Shown here one piece after another: positions 11,504 through 22,680 of a stretch of 64,000 nucleotides of DNA; the stretch's first letter is position 1; each line of letters opens with the position of its first letter. This stretch comes from Miscanthus floridulus. Its lineage: Eukaryota > Streptophyta > Magnoliopsida > Poales > Poaceae. Position numbers and translations under genes: made by a program. The stretch is taken from assembly GCF_019320115.1 (NCBI RefSeq), contig NC_089584.1, positions 77,877,260 through 77,941,259 of the forward strand, read 5' to 3'. Under the pieces are notes generated by a model, which saw only the letters and a list, made by a program, of their open reading frames with translations, did no database searches and had not been told where the DNA came from.

Positions 11504-13592
11504 AATGGCTCAAATCAACAACACCAAGAAGCCACCCCAATTTGATGGCATAAATTATCCTTATTGGAAGTCAAAGATGACCACACATATCAAGTCAATC
11601 AATAGAAAGGTAGTGGAAGGTGGTAGAAACCAAAATTGAGATTGGTGATCCGAAGAATCCCTACCGTGGCCGAAGAAGTACTTCTCTAAAACAATGACAT
11701 TGCTCTAAGTGCTATTCATGATGCAATTGATGAGAGAACATTTGAGCAAATCAAGAATATTGAGATGGCTCATGAGGCTTGGAAGAAGTTGGAAGAATCA
11801 TTTGAGGGCACTCAAGCCGTGAAGGGTGCAAAGGCATACATTCTCAAAGAGAAAGTTTGCAAGCTTCAAGATGAAGGATGATGAGAGTGTGCCGGAGATG
11901 TTCCATAGGCTTCAAGTGCTTATCAATGATCTCAAAGCACTTGGAGAAGAAGGTGAAGGATAAGGACTTCTCCCACAAGTTCTTGAGATGCTTACCCTCA
12001 AGATTTGGTACATTGGTCACTATTCTAGTGAGGAGTGGTTTGGACACCATGACACCAAACCAAGTGTTGGGAGATATAATGACCGATGATACTTATAGAG
12101 ATGATGATGAGAAGGAAGAAAAGAAGGAGAAGAAAGATGAGAAGAAGGATGAGAAGAAGAAGAGCGTGGCATTCAAAGCCACATCATCCAAGGGCAAAGC
12201 AAAGCAAGAAACATCAAGTGAAGAAGATGAATCATGGGATGATGATGATGATGAGAAGATGGCTCTATTTGTCAAGAGATTTGGCAAGTTCATGGTGAAG
12301 AAGGGCTACCGTGCTAGAAGAAAGAAGTCTTCATCCAAGAACAAAGAAGAGTCAAGAAGGTGCTTCAAGTGTGGAAGCAAAGATCATCTTGTTGCTCAAT
12401 GCCCATACAATAGTGACAATGATGATGACAACAAGAAGAACAAGAAGAAGGACAAGAAGGAAAAGAAAGAGAAGAAGGACAAGATGGCCTTCAAGAAGAA
12501 GAAGGGTGGTTCATATGTAGTCACTTGGGATAGTGATGCTTCCTCAAGTGATGATGATGATGATAGTGATGATCACAAGACCACCAAGAAGAAGGTTCTT
12601 GCAAGCATTGCCATCAATGAGAAGCCTTCTCTCTTTGAATCTTCATCATGCTTCATGGCTAAGGCCACTAAGGTACAATCTTGTGATGATGAAAATGATG
12701 AAACATGTTGATGATAATGAACATGAAAATGAAAATGAAAATGATAGTGATAGTGATGATGATGAACCTACTAAAGATGAATTAATTGACATGCTAGAAG
12801 ATGCTAAAGAACACTTTGACATCAAGAGAAGGGAATGCAAAAGCTTGCGTAAGGAACTTATAGCCCTTAAGCAAGCCTTTGATGAGCTCAATGCATCTCA
12901 TAAGGGGCTAGAGGAAGCCAATGAGAAGCTTGGCAAAGCTCACAAAAAGCTTGAAAAGACTCATTCTCTTTGCTTGATGAGCAAAATAAAAAGAAGCATG
13001 TTGAAATTTGCAATGTAGGTTTAACTTGTAAAATAATTGATGAATCACCATCTATGCCTATCATTGTTGCTACTAACCCTTCTTGTAGCATTTCCACTTC
13101 TACCTCATCTAGTAGTGATGGTCTCACTTGTGATACCTCACTAGTGGTTGAGAATAAGAACCTCAAGAAGGAGGTCACTAAGCTCACTCACACCTTAGCT
13201 AAGGCTTATGGTGGTGAGGACCGCTTGCTTATGTGCTTGGGTAGCCAAAGAGCTTCTCTCTACAAAGAGGGATTGGGCTATACCCCAAGAAAGGCAAGGC
13301 GGCCTTTGCTCCTCATAAGACTAGTTTTGTGAAGAACAATGGTCGGTTTTGCACTAGTTGCAAGCAAGTTGGTCATAAAGAGCAAGAATGCAAAAACAAG
13401 AGCAAAAATGCTAATGTATCCTCCATTAAGCTTGATTCATGCTATATGCTTACTAAGGGTACAAATGGTGTGAAGGCTAAGTTCATTGGTAAACCATGGA
13501 TGGGCTCAAAGAAGAAAGCCATTTGGGTTCCAAAGAGCTTAGTAACTAACCTTCAAGGACCCAAGCAAGTTTGGGTACCTAAAAAGAATTGA
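11504..13592 (+). pseudogene. gag of element B, frameshifted
   Basis: It starts MAQINNTKKPPQFDG, the same gag family as 57215 and 63179. Compared with those copies there are single-base insertions near 11610 and 11843, and a shift near 12705. Two zinc knuckles are intact: CFKCGSKDHLVAQC near 12361 and CTSCKQVGHKEQEC near 13352. Between them lie a Lys/Glu- and Ser/Asp-rich section and a coiled coil (12780-13000). The end carries the IWVPKS and VWVPKK phrases, with TGA at 13590-13592. The product would be a nucleocapsid-capsid polyprotein, and this copy is non-functional. Confidence 0.85.
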
Positions 13593-13602
13593 TCTTCTTT
13601 TG

Positions 13603-16600
13603 TAGGTCAATTACAAAGCCGGAGGAAGGCATTGGGTTCTTGATAGTGGGTGCACTCAACACATGACCGGTGATGCAAGAATGTTCAACTCAATCAACAC
13701 CAATGACAATGATGGTTATGATAGTATCACATTTGGTGACAATGGCAAAGGCAAGGTCAAAGGGCTTGGTAAGATTGCAATATCCAATGACATGAGCATA
13801 TCCAATGTATTGCTAGTAGAGAGCTTGAATTTCAATTTGCTATCCGTGGCTCAATTGTGTGATCTTGGATTCAAATGCATATTTGGGATAGATGATGTAG
13901 AGATCATAAGTGTAGATGGCTCTAACTTGATCTTCAAAGGCTTTAGATATGAGAATCTATACTTGGTTGATTTCAATGCTAGTGAAGCTAGATTATCTAT
14001 ATGCTTGTTCACTAAGTCTAGCATGGGTTGGTTATGGCATAGAAGGCTTGGTCATGTTGGAATGAAACAATTGAATAGATTGATTAAGCATGACTTAGTT
14101 AAAGGCTTGAAAGATGTTGTGTTTGAAAAGGATAAGCTTTGTAGCTCTTGTCAAGCCAGCAAACAAGTTGGAAACACCCATCCTAAGAAAAGCATGATGA
14201 GCACTAGTAAAGTATTTGAGTTATTGCACATGGATTTATTTGGGCCAACACAATACACTAGTATCGGTGGAAATAAATATGGATTTGTGATAGTGGATGA
14301 CTACACTAGATACACATGGGTATTCTTTCTAGTGGACAAAAGTGATGTATTTGCAACATTCAAATCATTTGTCAAGGGCATTCACAATGAGTTTGAAACA
14401 ACCATCAAGAGAGTTAGAAGTGACAATGGTAGTGAGTTCAAGAATACTAGAATTGATGAGTTATGTGATGAATTTGGAATTAGACATCAATTCTCGGCCA
14501 AGTACACACCCCAATCAAATGGCCTTGTTGAGAGGAAGAATAGAACACTTATTGATATGGCAAGGTCTATGCTTAGTGAGTACAATGTGAGTCAATCCTT
14601 TTGAGGCCGAAGCTATCAACACGGCTTGCTATTGTAGCAACCGCCTCTATTGTCACCGATTGAAAGAGAAGACACCATATGAGCTCTTGAATAGTAGAAA
14701 GCCCAACATTGCATATTTTCAGGGTCTTTGGTTGCAAATGCTATATCTTGAAGAAAGGCACAAGATTGGGCAAGTTTGACAAGAAATAGTGATGAAGGAT
14801 TCCTACTTGGTTATTCCACTACAAGCAAAGCATATAGAGTTTGGAATTTGGATAGTGGTACTCTTGAGGAAGTTCATGATGTTGAATTTGATGAAACCAA
14901 GGGTTCACAAGTAGAGAATGAGAACTTAGAAGATGTTAGAGGCATTCAACTTTCAAATGCCATGAAGAACATGGATATTGGTGAATTGAGGCCTAGGCAA
15001 GTGATTGATGATGAAGATGATCAAGTGCAAGTGCTCTCCAACTCAAATGTGCAAGATGATACAAATCAAGTTAGTGCAAGTGAATCTCATGATAATGAAC
15101 AAGATCAAGTGGCTAGTACATCATCTCAACCCAATGATCAAGCAAGTGCAAGCAATCAAGTTCCAGTTGCTCCAACCAACAAGTATTGCAAGAGATCATC
15201 CTTTGGATACAATCATTGGTGATATTTCAAGAGGTGTACAAACAAGATCAAGATTGGCATCATTTTGTGAACACTTCTCATTTGTGTCATCCATTGAACC
15301 AAAGAAGATAGATGAAGCTTTGATGGATGTTGATTGGGTGAATGCTATGCATGAAGAATTGAATAACTTCACAAGAAATCAAGTATGGGAGTTGGTAGAA
15401 AGACCAAAGGGACACTAATGTGATTGGAAACTAAATGGGTCTTTAGAAACAAGCAAGATCAAGATGGGATAGTAGTAAGGAACAAAGCAAGATTGGTAGC
15501 ACAAGGCTATACACAAGTTGAAGGTCTTGACTTTGGAGAAACATATGCCCTCGGTTGCTAGATTGGAAGCAATTAGAATCTTGCTAGCCTATGCTTGTGC
15601 CCACAACATCAAGCTCTATCAAATGGATGTTAAGAGTGCATTTCTCAATGGTTATATCAATGAAGAAGTATATGTTGAGCAACCTCCCAGTTTTGAAGAT
15701 GATAAGAAGCCCAACCATGTATACAAGTTGAAGAAGGCATTGTATGGTTTGAAGCAAGCACCTAGAGCATGGTATGAGAGATTGAGGGATTTCCTACTCT
15801 CTAAAGGGTTCACAATGGGCAAGGTTGACACCACTCTTTTCATCAAGAAGATTGGAAAAGATCTATTTGTATTGCAAATCTATGTAGATGACATCATATT
15901 TGGATCAACAAATCAAGAATTTTGTGATGAGTTTGGAAAGATGATGGCTAATGAGTTTGAGATGTCCATGATTGGAGAGTTGAAGTTACTTCCTTGGTCT
16001 TCAAATCAAGCAATTGAAGAATGGTACATTTGTGAGTCAAGGCAAGTACATCAAGGACATGATCAAAAAGTTTGGCATGATTGATAGCAAAGTCATTAGC
16101 ACACCAATGGGAACCAATGGCAACTTGGATAGTGATGCAAGTGGAAACATGGTAGATCAAAAGTTGTATCGGTCTATGATTGGAAGCCTACTCTATGTGA
16201 CCGCATCAAGGCCGGATGTCATGTTTAGTGTATGCATGTGTGCAAGATTTCAAGCCTCACCAAGAGAAAGTCATTTGAAGGCTACAAAGAGGATATTAAG
16301 GTACTTGAAGCATACACCAAATGTTGGTTTGTGGTATCCCAAAGGAGCAAAGTTTGAGCTAGTTGGTTACTCCGACTCGGATTATGCGGGATGCAAGGTT
16401 GAAAGGAAAGAGCACCTCGGGCACATGTCAATTGTTGGGAAGATCACTTGTTTCATGGTCATCAAAGAAGCAAAATAGTATTGCCTTATCAACCACCGAA
16501 GCCGAATACATATCCGCCGGTAGTTGTTGTGCACAAGTACTTTGGATGAAGGCCACTTTGAGTGACTTTGGAATCAAGTTCAAGAAAGTGCCATTGCTAT

Positions 16601-16837
16601 GTGACAATGAGAGTGCAATCAAGCTAACCAACAATCCGGTTCAACATGCAAGAACAAAGCACATTGATGTCCACCACCATTTCATAAGAGATCATCAACA
16701 AAAAGGGGGACATTTGCATTGAGAGTGTAGGCACCGAAGATCAACTTGCCGACATATTCACCAAGCCATTGGATGAGAAAAGATTTTGCAAGTTAAGGAA
16801 TGAGTTGAACATATTGGATTTCTCGAATATGTGTTGA
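13603..16837 (+). pseudogene. pol of element B, frameshifted
   Basis: It opens in a new frame directly after an in-frame TAG at 13603-13605. It contains the protease (VLDSGCTQHMTG), GAG-pre-integrase (LWHRRLGHVGMK), integrase (DYTRYTWVFFL, VRSDNGSEF), RT (YQMDVKSAFLNG and YVDDIIFGS near 15880) and RNase H (ALSTTEAEYISAGS near 16490, CDNESAIKLT). It ends at TGA 16835-16837. Frameshifts lie near 14604, 14770, 15200, 15420, 15540, 15995 and 16460. All catalytic blocks are still recognisable, so it was a full autonomous pol. Confidence 0.88.
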
Positions 16838-17340
16838 TGCACCCCCCCCCACTTACATGACATGCCTCTCCTTCGAGCAATCCAAGGTAAAAGTTGATTG
16901 GCATGACATACATCCTTGCTAAGGACATGTTTAGTGCATCTAAGTCATATTTTCAATCTTATTAGGACCTTTCAAATGGTTCTATTTTATTAGGCTCATT
17001 CATAAAAATCAAATGAATTTGATGTTTATATGGTATCACTATTGCTTCTATGCTTGATTTGATCTAGTGATAGGCATATAACATGTTTATGGGCTTGTAA
17101 ACCTAGTGTTTAATCTAGAAAATGAGCTATAAGTGTTTAACTCAACATGGTACAAGATAACCCTTATTTGGAGGTGTGAAGAAGCTTGTCCTTGGATCAA
17201 ACTGAGTTAAATATCTTTGGCAAATAATCTAGACTAAACCAAATATGGGAAAATGATCCTCACCCCATTGATTGGCATTGATAATCTCGACCCTACAATT
17301 AATACTATCTATATTTAGAACATTTGTGGTCATTGATGAC
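16838..17340 (+). other. Noncoding 3' internal region of element B
   Basis: This is AT-rich sequence between the pol stop and the first polypurine tract, with a C-run at 16843-16850. I see no ORF or conserved domain in it. Confidence 0.6.
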
Positions 17341-18024
17341 AAAGGGGGAGAGAAACAAAGATACTAGTACATGGGGAGAAAAACAAAGATATTAGTGTAC
17401 TAAGATAATGAAAAGACAACAAAGGGGGAGAACTTGACATAGGGGGAGAGATATGACAAAGGAAAGGAATCAATTAACATTTTGAGCACACAAGTAGGGG
17501 GAGCAAGCTCATAAACTTGTATGGTGCATTTGTATGTGCATTTCATATATTTGCTTGCATGGCATAAGTATTCAATTTACACATCCATGCTTGTGTGATG
17601 AATGTTAGTTGTAAGATTGAATGATGAAATAAAATCACTAGATAATTTTCATTTCCAAGTAAGTCTTTACAAGTGGTATCTTTCTAAAGTTTGTTTCCAA
17701 GTGATATTGAGCTAACCATGGTGCTAAAGATGGTATATTGGTGCACTCCGATTGGTATCACTGCTTCAAAGGTCCATCTCTTATACCTTAGCATCATTTG
17801 GTAGACATTGACTCCTATATTTCCTATCTAAGCATATGTGCAAGCTTCAATCCAAACTCTTAGCACATATGTAGGGGGAGCAATTGCTACCATTTGGGGT
17901 TCATGAAACTTGTCCATATCCTTTTACAATTGGTAAATATGCTTGGGCAAGCAACATGGATTCAATTGAATTTCAATTCATATCTTTGTATAAGGGTTGT
18001 CATCAATTACCAAAAAGGGGGAGA
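17341..18024 (+). other. Multiple polypurine tracts of element B
   Basis: About seven copies of an A(A)AGGGGGAG-type tract occur at about 17341, 17371, 17421, 17441, 17496, 17872 and 18012. Only the last (AAAAAGGGGGAGAT) touches the 3' LTR and would prime plus-strand DNA. Repetition of the tract is a known Sirevirus trait. Confidence 0.8.
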
Positions 18025-18025
18025 T

Positions 18026-19823
18026 TGAAAGCTCTAGTTTGGTTTTGGTGAATTGATGAAACCCTAAGTGCTAACCTAGTTTATCAAGTGATCATGAGAT
18101 AGGTAGCACACTTCAAGTGGAGAAGCTAATGAAGATCATAACATGACAATGGTGATGGCATGGCGATGATCAAGGGCTTAAACTTGAAAAGAAGAAAGAG
18201 AAAAACAAAAAGCTCAAGGCAAAGGTATAATTTGTAGGAGCTATTTTGTTTTGGTGATCAAGACACTTAGAGAGTGTGATCATATTTAGGTTTGATAGCC
18301 GTACTATTAAGAGGGGTGAAACTCATATCAGAATACGGTTATCAAAGTGCCACTAGATGCTCTAACTCATTGCATATGCATTTAGGATCTAGTGGAGTGC
18401 TAACATCCTTGAAAATATTTGTGAAAATATGCTAACACATGTGCACAAGGTGATACACTTGGTGGTTAGCACATTTGAGCAAGGGTGAAGAGAACGGAGG
18501 AGATGCCAGCGTCGGTCAAGTGACCGGACGCTGGATCCAAATGCACCAGATGCTAACTGCCTGCGTTCGGTCACGCTGACTTGGCAGTACAGTGGCTAGG
18601 GTTTACCATTGGACACTAGGCTGTGTCCGATCGAGGTGGACCGAACGCGCTCAGTCAAGGAAAACCAATTTTGGACCCTTACTGTACTCGATCGGACGCC
18701 GAGGCTCCAGCGTCCGGTCTATTTTGCCAGAGCGTCCGGTCAGCTTCGTAGCCGTTGAAATCTAACAAACAGCGTTTGAAGGTGGTGACGCATGGCCTCC
18801 ATCGAGTGACCAGACGCTGAGGGCTGGCGTCTGGTCAGTTGGACCGGAGCGTCCGGTCAGAGCGCAGTGTGCCCAATGAAGGGGTACAACGGCTCTATTT
18901 CATGGGGGCTTCTATTTAAGCCCCATGGCCGGCTATGGCTCTAATCTTTGGCCATTTTCATTGACATAACAACCTTGTGAGCCTAGCCAAAGTCCTCCCA
19001 CTCATCTCCATCATTGATTCATCATCATAGTGAGATTGGGAGTGATCCAAGTGCATTGCTTGAGTGATTGCATCTAGAGGCACTTGGTGTTCGTGTTTTG
19101 CTGCGGGTTTCGCTTGTTACTCTTGGTGGTTGCCGCCACCTAGATGGCTTGGAGCAGTGAGGATCATTGAGCAGAGGGTGGTGATTATCTCTGGCTCCGA
19201 TCGTGGTGATTGTGAGGGGTTCTTGACCTTTCCCCGGTAGAGCACCAAAAGGTACTCTAGTGGATTGCTCGTGACTTGTGTGATCCTCATCTTGTGTTGG
19301 TTGTGCGGCACCCTATTGAGGGTTTGGCGTGTGAAGCCAATTAGCACGTGAACCTCCAAGTGAGTGAATCGCCACAATGAGGAGTAGCTTGCCGACAAGC
19401 AAGTGAACCTCGGTAAAAATCATTGTGTTCATCCTTTGATTCTGAGGTGATTGGTCTTCATTATTATTCATCCTTGTGATTGATTGGTTCACTCTTCTAC
19501 ACGGCGGTATAACTATCTTGATCACTCTCTTTACATTATCGCAAACTAGTTGACAAGCTCTTTAGTGTAACTAGTTGTGAGAGCTTGCTTGCTTGGTTGG
19601 CGTGGCTCTTTAGTTAGCCTTTGAGAGCACACTAACATAGGGTAATGTCATACCTCTTGTGTGAATCGACACTATCTAAACTAGAATTGTGGTAGGTGGC
19701 TTGCATTTTGAGTAGGCTAGCGCAACACTTGCTTCGCCTCATAATTGTCTAACCTTTTGTTAAGTGTTATTGTAGAAATTTTTATTAGGCTATTCACCCC
19801 CCTCTAGCCATTAGGACCTTTCA
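18026..19823 (+). repeat. 3' LTR of element B
   Basis: This is a near-identical copy of 9648-11447, from TGAAAGCTCT to CCTTTCA, followed by the GTGTT target duplication. Differences seen by eye are mostly C/T and G/A changes, several of them within the CCGGACGC motifs. Confidence 0.95.
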
Positions 19824-21220
19824 GTGTTCCACAACAAGTAAGATGATCAAGGTGTAGTTGTGAGGAACAAGGCAAGACTAGTTGTAAAGGGGGTTCTCTC
19901 AAGTTGAAGGTTTGGATTTTGGAGAGACTTTTGCACTGGTTGCAAGACTAAAAGTCATTCGTATCCTCCTTGCATATGCATCACATCATGACATGAAACT
20001 ATATCAAATGGACATGAAAAGTGCATTTTTAAATGGCATTGTTAATGAACTAGTCTATATTGATCAACCTCCCGGGTTTGAAGACCCTAGATATCCTAAT
20101 CATGTTTATAGGTTGTTCAAGGCGTTATATGGGCTTAAGCAAGCCCCAAGAGCTTGGTATGAGCGCCTTCGGGACTTCCTCATTGAGAAGGGCTTTACCA
20201 TTGGGAAGGTCGACACCACACTATTCACCAAGAAGCTTGATGGACATATCTTCATTTGTCAAGTGTATGCTGATGATATTATCTTTGGATCATCAAATGA
20301 AGACTCTTGCAAAGAATTTGGTGAATTGATGTCGAAGGAGTTCAAGATGTCAATGATTGGAGAGCTTATATTCTTTCTTGGTTTTCAAGTCAAGCAAATG
20401 AGAGAAGGGATTTTCATCTCTCAAGAAAAGTATACTAAGGATCTTCTCAAAAGATTCAAAATGAATGAATGTAAGCCAATCAAGACACCAATACCAACTA
20501 ATGGACATCTCGATCTAGATGAGAGAGGTAACACAGTTGATCAAACTCTCTACCGCTCTATGATTGATAGCTTGTTATATTTAACAGCATCTAGGCCCGA
20601 CATCATGTTTAGTGTGTGTATGTGTGCTAGATTTTAAGCTAATCCTAAGGAAACTCATTTGATTGCCGTTAAAAGAATCCTTAGGTATCTTAAGTACATA
20701 CCAAGCATTGGCCTTTGGTATCCCAAATGAGCTATATTTAGTTGGCTATTCCGATTCGGATTATGCCGGTTGCAAAGTTGATAGAAAAAGCACATCCGGA
20801 GGGTGCCATTTGCTTGGTAGATCACTTGTGTCTTGATCCTCCAAGAAACAAAATAGTATGGCTTTGTCCACCGTCGAAGCGGAATACATTGCCGCAGGAG
20901 CTTGTTGTGCACAAATACTTTATATGAAACAAACTTTGCTAGACTATGGTGTAGTTCTAGAAAAAGTACCTCTTTTGTGTGACAATGAAAGTGCGGTAAA
21001 ACTTGCAAATAATCTAGTTCAACACTCTCGCACCAAGCACATAGGTATCTGCCATCACTTTCTTAGAGATCATGTTGCAAAGAATGATATTTCATTAGAA
21101 GGTATAAGGACTGAGGATCAATTGGCGGATATCTTTACTAAACCGCTAGATGAGGCGACTTTTTATCGATTGTAGAATGAGCTCAATGTTCTTGATTTTA
21201 GCAACTTCACTAAAAAATGA
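19824..21220 (+). pseudogene. pol of element A, part 2: rest of RT and RNase H
   Basis: It continues the RT interrupted at 9647. Visible are YQMDMKSAFLNG, IDQPPGFED, LYGLKQAPRAWYERL and the catalytic YADDIIFGSS near 20270. RNase H follows (ALSTVEAEYIAAGACC near 20860, CDNESAVKL). The end is TGA 21218-21220, preceded by an in-frame TAG at 21173 where the family has Gln. A TAA near 19839 (Gln position), a TAA at 20635 and a frameshift near 20725 also break it. Confidence 0.9.
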
Positions 21221-22680
21221 GCTTTTGTTTTCCCTTGCATTGCATTGTAATATACAACATGTTTAATCTTTGGTAATGCATATAGGGCTTGTCTAACATG
21301 GTTAAGATAACCGCCGTAAAGCGAGTGAAGAAGCTTAACCTTGGATCAAACTTGACAAGCAACTAGATTTACCTTCAAGTATTGCATTGCATGTGCATGA
21401 ATGTTGCTTTGCTGTTTATCTTAAATTGCACTCTTATTGCCTATTTTCCTAAAAAGAATTATAGCCTAAGGCAAAATATTTTAAAAAATTGGAGGGTTTG
21501 ATAGAGGTCACTCACATCAGTCCCAATTGGTGTTTATTTGGATCTTATTGAAGTTGAGACTTGATTGGGAACAGGCAGCACGAAGGACTTTGAAGATTTG
21601 CTAGAAAAAGAGTGACCGGACGCTGCATCGGACTTTGAAGTCCAGCATCTGGTCAGTTCACAGGAGGTAAACTGCTGCTGAGAAGGAGTGACCAGACGCT
21701 GAAATAGTGCTTTCCCAGCATCCGGTCAGATGATGATCAAGCGTCCGATCAAGCGAAGAAGACGAAGTTAGAATCGACCAGACTCTGCCTGTGTCCGGTC
21801 AGTGGTGATCGGACACGTTCGGTCACGATTCTAGGGTTTTAGACCTCTCTAGAATCGATCAGATGCTGGGTGACAGCGTTCGGTCGCTGCCACCGGAGCG
21901 TCCGGTCAGTAGAAAACGTACGGGGTCTGGTTTCTTCTCTATTTCCTTATCTATTCTGTCGGGGGACCCCATATAACCACAGTGCCACACCATGTTTAAC
22001 CTAATTCACCACGTCGACTTCACCGTACCCGATCTACCGTGCCATGTGCCTTAGCTGCGCCTCCACAGCTCGTCGCGCCGCCCTGCTCCTACACCCACGC
22101 CGCCATGACATCACCCCACGCCACCTGCCCACAACCACGCCACCACTCACCACCACACCACGCCTTCCCGTGCCTGCATGCCACCGAGCTCCCATAGCAG
22201 CAGCGCTGCCCCTGTGCATCAGCGTCGCGGCCATGCTCTTTGCTCCCATGCCCTAAAGCCAGCGCTGCCTCAAGAACCTCGCCGGTGCCCTAGCCACTGC
22301 TCACCGAGCATCTTCACCACCGTGCACCATCGACTCATGGCACATTGCCTTGCCAGAACCCTACCTTCGTAGTGCCGACCTAGTGGTTCCCCGATTCGTT
22401 CCTTTTCTCATCAATTCGCCGGGTTGTCAGGTACCAAGCCCTCATTTCTGATTTCGTATCTATTGCTTGCTTTCTTAGGGTTTCATATCTCTAGATATAT
22501 TGTATTTGTTTGTATATCATATCTATTCTATCGTGCAATGAGTCAGTGCCATTGTGGTCCCTTTGGCAGTTGACAGTTAACTCAGGGCCAAGCTCGTGAG
22601 TACGGATTGAGGCTAAGCCTCGAAAGTGATAGTTGGCAGTTGATTCTTGTCAGAGCAGTTGTTCTTTTTAGCTTCATCAG
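21221..22680 (+). promoter_or_regulatory. Spacer of element A with motif cluster and promoter/leader-like segment
   Basis: Three parts can be seen. 21221-21600 is AT-rich filler. 21610-21910 holds many CCGGACGCTG/CGTCCGGTC motifs like those in the LTRs. 21960-22430 begins with a TATA-like ATATAA (21971-21976) and turns GC-rich, like a grass 5' leader. At 22432 TTGTCAG is followed by GTACCAAG, and at 22675 CTTCATCAG precedes the ATG at 22681, so a leader intron of about 250 bp is possible. This would suit separate expression of the extra ORF, or a captured host gene start. Promoter and intron are inference. Confidence 0.4.

Larger units (their letters stand above)
9648..19823 (+). mobile_element. 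Element B: complete Sirevirus-like Ty1/copia retrotransposon nested in the RT of A
   Basis: It is bounded by a 5-bp target duplication, GTGTT (9643-9647 and 19824-19828). It has two near-identical LTRs of 1800 and 1798 bp, a standard primer site, gag, pol and multiple polypurine tracts. It sits inside the RT codons of A (KWVF then HNK), so it inserted after A. The LTRs differ by scattered transitions in the parts I compared, and all ORFs carry frameshifts, so this copy is dead though much younger-looking than A. There is no extra ORF between pol and the 3' LTR. Confidence 0.95.
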
